A stretch of 64,000 nt of DNA from Clostridia bacterium (lineage in GTDB: Bacteria; Bacillota; Clostridia; Oscillospirales; Acutalibacteraceae), in the NCBI GenBank assembly GCA_017399535.1, contig JAFQBX010000022.1, positions 1 through 64,000 of the forward strand. Reading direction: 5' to 3'. Made by a program: the position numbers and the translations under genes. Positions 59,810 through 64,000 of this stretch are shown piece after piece. Numbering within the stretch: position 1 is the first letter of the stretch; every line of letters begins with the position of its first letter. Below the pieces are notes generated by a model, which was given only the letters and a program-made list of their open reading frames with translations, was not told the DNA's origin and made no database searches.

Positions 59810-60355
59810 TTATTTTTCGCCTTTGCCAAAGGTGAGGTTGTATTTTTCGATGGATTTTTCTATAATTTCGACGGCAGTTTTCGGGTTAACAATCTCCTGA
59901 ACGGTCGTCTTTTTATGTTCAAGCTGCTTGTAAACCGAAAAGAAGTGAGCCATTTCCTCAAAAAGATGCTTGGGCAGCTCGGAAATATCCTTATAAACGT
60001 TATAGTTCGGGTCGTCGAAGGGAATTGCAATAATTTTTTCGTCGTTTTCGTCATTATCGGTCATTTTTATAGCGCCGATAGCGTAGCAACGAATGAGTGT
60101 CATCGGATAAACCGAAACCGAGCTCAGAATGAGTACGTCGAGCGGGTCGTTATCGTCGCCGTATGTGCGTGGAATGAATCCATAGTTTGCAGGGTAATGG
60201 GTAGAGGTGTGAAGAACGCGGTCCATTCGGAGAAGTCCCGTTTCCTTATCGAGCTCATATTTGATTTTACAGTCCTTTGGAATTTCGACAACGGCCATAA
60301 AACTCTTTGCCGTGATTCTTTCGGGAGAAATATCGTGCCAAATGTTCAAATTCAC
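59810..60355 (-). CDS. ppa: Inorganic pyrophosphatase (family I)
   Basis: A 181-residue soluble pyrophosphatase. Family I features: VVEIPKDCKIKYELDKETG, HTSTHYPANYGFIPRTYGDDNDPLDVL, whose central part YPANYGFIPRT and DDNDPLD hold the active-site Asp residues, and later IAIPFDDPN. It drives biosynthetic reactions by removing pyrophosphate. GTG start after AGGAG. It precedes the lipid kinase by 22 bases on the same strand. Confidence 0.94.
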   Translation of the reverse strand: MNLNIWHDISPERITAKSFMAVVEIPKDCKIKYELDKETGLLRMDRVLHTSTHYPANYGFIPRTYGDDNDPLDVLILSSVSVYPMTLIRCYAIGAIKMTDNDENDEKIIAIPFDDPNYNVYKDISELPKHLFEEMAHFFSVYKQLEHKKTTVQEIVNPKTAVEIIEKSIEKYNLTFGKGEK

Positions 60356-60458
60356 TCATCTCCTATTATGATGTTATTCGATTATAGCATTAAAAATAAT
60401 TGCTTTCAAGTGGCTAAAAAACTAATTTACAAATTTAATATGCTTTTTTTGAGGAAAA

Positions 60459-60491
60459 AATATCCGTCAGGCATAATGCACCCGACGGATT
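60459..60491 (-). terminator. Terminator of the 76-residue gene
   Basis: AATCCGTCGGGTGCAT and ATGCCTGACGGAT-type arms, with T-run on the minus strand. Confidence 0.8.
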
Positions 60492-60504
60492 ATTTTTTAG
60501 TAGC

Positions 60505-60735
60505 TTAGTGTTCAGCAATCCAAGCGTCAACCTTGGTTTTTGCGATTCTCTTTATATCTTCGGTCGGATGAATTGAATCAGCGCCGCCATTGACGTAGAT
60601 AAAGTATGCACCGCTTTCGGTCTGATAGAGAGTTTCTTCGTAGCCGGTCGGGTCGCCAAATTGGCCCGAAACAAACTTTCTGATAATGGTTGACTTTTCG
60701 GTATCGTAAACTACCTTACAAATTGTCTTTGTCAT
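60505..60735 (-). CDS. Small conserved-looking protein, unknown
   Basis: A 76-residue acidic/basic mixed protein (MTKTICKVVYDTEKS, GQFGDPTGYEETLYQTES, HPTEDIKRIAKTKVDAW). It has no membrane segment and no motif I recognise. It has a consensus promoter, an AGGAGG site and a terminator, so it is a real, probably well-expressed gene. Single unit. Confidence 0.78.
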   Translation of the reverse strand: MTKTICKVVYDTEKSTIIRKFVSGQFGDPTGYEETLYQTESGAYFIYVNGGADSIHPTEDIKRIAKTKVDAWIAEH

Positions 60736-60769
60736 GGTTATCGCTCCTCCTGTAAGTATTTATATAACT

Positions 60770-60798
60770 ATTATAAAAAATATAGTCCTATATGTCAA
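60770..60798 (-). promoter_or_regulatory. Consensus promoter of the 76-residue gene
   Basis: Minus strand TTGACA (60798-60793), 17 bases, TATAAT (60775-60770): a perfect sigma-A promoter. Confidence 0.85.
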
Positions 60799-60968
60799 AC
60801 TGTATAAATTAAATTCAATGTTTTACACTATTTTGAACCAAACATACTTTATTCCGATGTTAAAGTTGCATAATATTATTTCCATATAATTGAACAATTC
60901 GACAGTTTTTACTTTTTTAGAGAAACGGTTGCTTTTTCCATTAACCCAATGCGCTGAAATAAGCGGAA

Positions 60969-61517
60969 TTATCCCTGACTTGACGTTTCGGATGAAGTGG
61001 CTTCGGAGGATGTCGGTGTAGATGAAGCATCGTCAGCGAATTTTACGTAAGCGCCGCTAACCCAGCCGAGCTTACCCTTATAATCAACGAAATAGAAGCT
61101 GCCTGTTTCGCCCTTTACCGAGATTTCGGCACCTTTCGGAATCATCATGATTGTTGTATAGTTTGATGAGCTGGGGTTGGTTCTCATTGTGAGGGGGTCG
61201 GTCTGAGTATTAACATACGCCTTTTTGGGAGTGTTATAGTTCTTTTCCGGATAGGTCACGTCGAGATTGTCGTCCTCTTCCTCGCTTGATTCCTCGTCGC
61301 TTGATGCGTCTTCGCCGGAAGCGTCGTTCGATTCGGGCTGACTTGACGACTCGGGCTGACTTGATGATTCGGGGAGTGACGAAGTGTCTTCGCTCGATGT
61401 TCCCGCAACCCCTGCAACTACTTCGAGAAGCGAATCGCCGCTCGATGAGGTACAAGCACAAAGTGATCCTAAAAGCATCATAATTGCGATAGCAAGGCAA
61501 ATAATTCGTTTGTTCAT
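60969..61517 (-). CDS. SH3b-domain lipoprotein
   Basis: A 182-residue lipoprotein. Signal peptide with lipobox LCAC (Cys at about residue 23), a Ser/Glu/Asp-rich linker with repeated SSQPES, and a C-terminal bacterial SH3 domain (about residues 100-165: VNTQTDPLTMRTNPS, GKLGWVSGAYVKF). SH3b domains usually bind cell-wall peptides. It lies downstream of a PBP and FtsW-type gene on the same strand, which suggests a wall-related role. Start ATG 61517 is preferred because GAAGGGAAAG lies before it. Confidence 0.85.
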   Translation of the reverse strand: MNKRIICLAIAIMMLLGSLCACTSSSGDSLLEVVAGVAGTSSEDTSSLPESSSQPESSSQPESNDASGEDASSDEESSEEEDDNLDVTYPEKNYNTPKKAYVNTQTDPLTMRTNPSSSNYTTIMMIPKGAEISVKGETGSFYFVDYKGKLGWVSGAYVKFADDASSTPTSSEATSSETSSQG

Positions 61518-61588
61518 ATTTATCTTTCCCTTCATAAAAAAATTACTTTTGCTGTAATTTAATAAACTTTATATCAAAAAGCCCTTTT

Positions 61589-62941
61589 TTAAAAAAGCTC
61601 TTTTGCCGCCTGTAACGTTTTGTTTGCGACCGTTCGCGCAACGCCTACACCTGCACCTGCATTTTCGGCAACTACGACGAAGGCGAGGGGATAGTCGTCA
61701 TTCATATTGAATCCGACAAACCAGGAATGCGGCGTTACTCCTTCGTCAACCTCGGCCGTTCCCGTTTTTGCGCATATATTCAGTCCGGGAAAACGGTGGT
61801 CGCCGTAGGTGGATGAAACGGTGTATCGCATCATTTCTTTCAGCTTGTTTGCCGTCGATTTTGAAAAAAGCTGCGAGGTGTAATCGATTGAACTGCTGCC
61901 GATTTTTACTCCGTCGGCGGTGGTTACCGATTCAATAAGGTATGGCTTTACAGCTCTTCCTTCGTTTGCGATTGCTCCCATTACGGTAAGGTAGCCGAGC
62001 GGATTAACGAGGTCGGTATATTGTCCCATTCCTGCCCAGCCGAGATCCACCTTTCGTATATTCGAAAGGTCAATTCGACCTTGCTTTGCCTTTATTCCGT
62101 CGATTTCTGCCGCCGAATTAAGTCCCAGCTTGTCCGCATATTTTTGCAGTGTTTCGGCGCCGAGGTCGATTGCAAGCTGTGAAAAATACGCGTTACATGA
62201 TTTCGCCAGTGCCTCGCGTAAGGTAATTTCGCCGTGCTTTGACATACACGAAATGGTCTCGCCCTCTACCGTTGTGCCGTGGTCGCAGATATAGGTGCGA
62301 GTTTCGGCATCGTCGAGTGTTTCAAGGGCGGCTATCGCCGTCACCAGCTTAAAGGTCGAGCCGGGCGGATATGACGAGGATAAAAAGCGGTTGATATAGA
62401 TTCCCTCGTCCTCTTTGCCCTCTTCTGTCGGGTCGTAGGTCGGGGAAGAAACCATGCACAGAACCTCGCCTGTTTTATAGTTATACACGCCGACGGCACC
62501 GCTATAATTGCCGAGCGCCTTTAACGCGACGGTGTTAACCTTTGCGCTGAGGGTAAGCTCGATATTATTGCCGCCCGATTTGGCGGAAAAGAGACCTGTC
62601 ACGCGGTTATATCCCGTGAGGGTGTCCCAATGGCTTGTCGAAAGCCCCGTTTTGATAAATCCTTTAAAGTCGCCGACAGCGTGAATGGTACTCACCCGAG
62701 TATAAAAATCGGGGTTGTAGATTCGATTACCCTCCTCCGTTGTCGCAAGAACAACTCCGTCGCGGTCGGTGATATCACCTGCGTTTACGAGTGTACCATT
62801 CTTATAAATATGTCTGTTTGCGGGGAAGCTTGTCCAATCGTCGCCGTTAGCGAACGAGAGGTAGCATAGCGCAAAAAGACCGACCGAAAAAGCTATCGTA
62901 AACAGTAATAAAAACATTGAACGGAGTGACATTTGCTTCAT
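61589..62941 (-). CDS. Class B penicillin-binding protein (transpeptidase)
   Basis: A 450-residue transpeptidase with one N-terminal membrane segment and a short dimerisation region. Catalytic motifs are SSYPPGSTFKLVTA (SxxK, Ser at about residue 199), KSCNAYFSQ (SxN) and CAKTGTAEV (KTG). It overlaps the FtsW-type gene by 4 bases, the classical pairing of a SEDS glycosyltransferase with its class B PBP. The compact size matches the PbpA-type partners found beside FtsW/RodA in Firmicutes. Confidence 0.93.
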   Translation of the reverse strand: MKQMSLRSMFLLLFTIAFSVGLFALCYLSFANGDDWTSFPANRHIYKNGTLVNAGDITDRDGVVLATTEEGNRIYNPDFYTRVSTIHAVGDFKGFIKTGLSTSHWDTLTGYNRVTGLFSAKSGGNNIELTLSAKVNTVALKALGNYSGAVGVYNYKTGEVLCMVSSPTYDPTEEGKEDEGIYINRFLSSSYPPGSTFKLVTAIAALETLDDAETRTYICDHGTTVEGETISCMSKHGEITLREALAKSCNAYFSQLAIDLGAETLQKYADKLGLNSAAEIDGIKAKQGRIDLSNIRKVDLGWAGMGQYTDLVNPLGYLTVMGAIANEGRAVKPYLIESVTTADGVKIGSSSIDYTSQLFSKSTANKLKEMMRYTVSSTYGDHRFPGLNICAKTGTAEVDEGVTPHSWFVGFNMNDDYPLAFVVVAENAGAGVGVARTVANKTLQAAKELF

Positions 62942-64000
62942 TCTACGTCACCTCCGAGTCCTGCCGCTTTTATAAAAGCGAGCATTCCCATACTTGCCAT
63001 AATTGACGAGCCGCCGTTTGAAATCAGCGGCAACGTAACCCCCGTCAGCGGCAAAAGGTCGGTCGAACCGAATATATTGAGAGCCGCTTGAAACAGAAAC
63101 ATTCCCGATGCGGCGGCTGCTGCAATCGAATAATAAACCGAGCGAGTCATTTCAGCCCTTTTTATTGCGTACAGGGTGAATAGAATTAACACGGCAACGC
63201 AGCAAAGCCCAATTATCAGTCCCCATTCTTCGACAACAAAGCCAAAAACGAGGTCGGTATCCGCCGCGGCGACGAGGTCGAGGTTTCCTTCCCCTCCGCC
63301 AACGCCGAATAGTCCGCCGCTGCCAATCGCAATCATTGTATTGACCTGCTGATAGCCGCTTGTATACGCGTTTTCCCACGCGTGCAGATAGGTGGCAAAT
63401 CGGTTTGCAACATAGGGTTTGAGGGCGATAATGGCTACCGCGCCGATTACTGCCGCGCCGATAAAAAGGATAATTGCTTTAAGGTCGCCCGAGCGCATGA
63501 ATACGATAATCAGCATACCGATAAAGAATACCGACGCCGTACCGAAATCTCGCATAATGAAAAGCGGCAACAGGCAGGCACCCGAAAAGCAGGTGAAAAG
63601 CACTAAATTTCGCGTGGTAATCAGTCGGTTGAGTGAGGCACATCCTGCGAAAATATACGCAATTTTAACAAATTCGGACGGCTGAACGGTGATAAAGCCG
63701 AGGTCAATCCAGTTTTTTGCTCCGTTGAGCTCGGTGCCGAATAAAATGTTAAAGAAAAGCAGTCCCACACCGACAACGCCTACTGCATAGCGCAGTTTCA
63801 TCGTGAGCGAAAGATTTTTTAACACGAAATAGAGCAGAATGAAAACCACAAGCCCGAGCATCATCGCGATAAACTGCTTATAAAGTGAATCGGGCATAGC
63901 ACTTGCCGCAACCGCGAGTCCGAATGTGCAGAGAAAGAAGCCGCAAAGCTCGATTCCGACATTCTCGAACTTCATTATTTTCAGATAAATCCACTCGACC
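62938..64000 (-). CDS. FtsW/RodA/SpoVE-family SEDS protein (5-prime end outside window)
   Basis: A SEDS-family polytopic membrane protein, at least 345 residues from ATG 63975, polymerising glycan strands with the PBP encoded just downstream. Features: FVKIAYIFAG in the conserved loop, RDFGTASVFF with the essential Asp of the family, GSGGLFGVGGGEG, and the C-terminal PLTGVTLPLISNGGSS. The frame stays open to the window edge (upstream codons read EWIYLKI), and ATG 63975 has no ribosome site, so the real start lies outside the window. Confidence 0.92.
   Translation of the reverse strand, partial: VEWIYLKIMKFENVGIELCGFFLCTFGLAVAASAMPDSLYKQFIAMMLGLVVFILLYFVLKNLSLTMKLRYAVGVVGVGLLFFNILFGTELNGAKNWIDLGFITVQPSEFVKIAYIFAGCASLNRLITTRNLVLFTCFSGACLLPLFIMRDFGTASVFFIGMLIIVFMRSGDLKAIILFIGAAVIGAVAIIALKPYVANRFATYLHAWENAYTSGYQQVNTMIAIGSGGLFGVGGGEGNLDLVAAADTDLVFGFVVEEWGLIIGLCCVAVLILFTLYAIKRAEMTRSVYYSIAAAAASGMFLFQAALNIFGSTDLLPLTGVTLPLISNGGSSIMASMGMLAFIKAAGLGGDVE

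Noticed and set aside
1-64000. CRISPR array, rRNA or intact insertion sequence
   Set aside because: No regularly spaced repeats, no rRNA-like stretches and no transposase or recombinase frame were seen on either strand.

Overview
The window reads as a chromosomal stretch from an anaerobic Firmicute of class Clostridia, probably an Oscillospirales/Ruminococcaceae-like gut anaerobe. This is an inference from several signs: strong AGGAGG-type ribosome binding sites with frequent GTG/TTG starts, sigma-A promoters with 17-bp spacers, Firmicutes leader RNAs (T-box, glycine and yybP-ykoY riboswitches), FAD-dependent ThyX, a sodium-pump decarboxylase pair, an electron-transfer flavoprotein, and no respiratory-chain genes. 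No rRNA, tRNA, CRISPR array or intact transposase was seen.

Layout. 1-2 kb: AT-rich, gene-poor DNA with terminators, 12-bp tandem repeats and a Ser-rich surface-type ORF that lacks a proper start. 1.9-6.8 kb: mgsA, a 178-bp element with inverted termini, then a T-box leader in front of an XRE-cupin-acyl-CoA ligase fusion and an ACT-ACT-metallo-beta-lactamase protein. 6.9-12.5 kb: a LysR regulator divergent from a TrpXYZ-type ABC importer, then an ABC-2 exporter pair on the minus strand. 12.7-15.2 kb: a large surface protein with cell-wall-anchor features. 15.2-25.6 kb: an RpiR regulator divergent from an eight-gene operon with three matching operator palindromes. 25.7-29.7 kb: a glycine-riboswitch-controlled AGCS symporter, two AT-rich orphan genes and an AIM24-family gene. 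29.8-35.8 kb: oppBCDFA. 35.9-41.8 kb: a proline peptidase, a 7TM-LuxR regulator with pyk and a small XRE gene, a surface Ig-like protein, and a phosphotyrosine phosphatase. 41.9-47.6 kb: nagA, a ThuA protein, an oadB/oadG pair behind a manganese-type riboswitch, degV, an XRE membrane protein and a 44-residue peptide gene. 47.6-64 kb: housekeeping genes (uvrC, nucleotidyltransferase, prs, thyX-tmk-DJ1-5FCL-mltG-U32, lipid kinase, ppa, a class B PBP and an FtsW-type gene cut by the window edge).

The most distinctive system is the RpiR operon at 16.2-25.6 kb. It pairs enzymes that look like the lower part of inositol catabolism (an IolB-like isomerase, a PfkB kinase, a class II aldolase), plus a fucose-isomerase-like protein and an FGGY kinase, with an oxidation module: a GlcD-type flavoprotein, a two-cluster iron-sulfur protein with degenerate CCG domains, and a single-chain EtfB-EtfA fusion. 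I infer a sugar, cyclitol or sugar-acid pathway in which a difficult oxidation is driven through a bifurcating-type Etf, analogous to the lactate dehydrogenase/Etf complexes of anaerobes. The substrate is unknown.

A second unusual arrangement is the yybP-ykoY (Mn2+) riboswitch in front of oadB/oadG with no alpha subunit in the window. A third is a T-box controlling an acyl-CoA ligase fusion rather than an aminoacyl-tRNA synthetase. Coordinates were read by hand. Family calls rest on motif recognition, not database searches.
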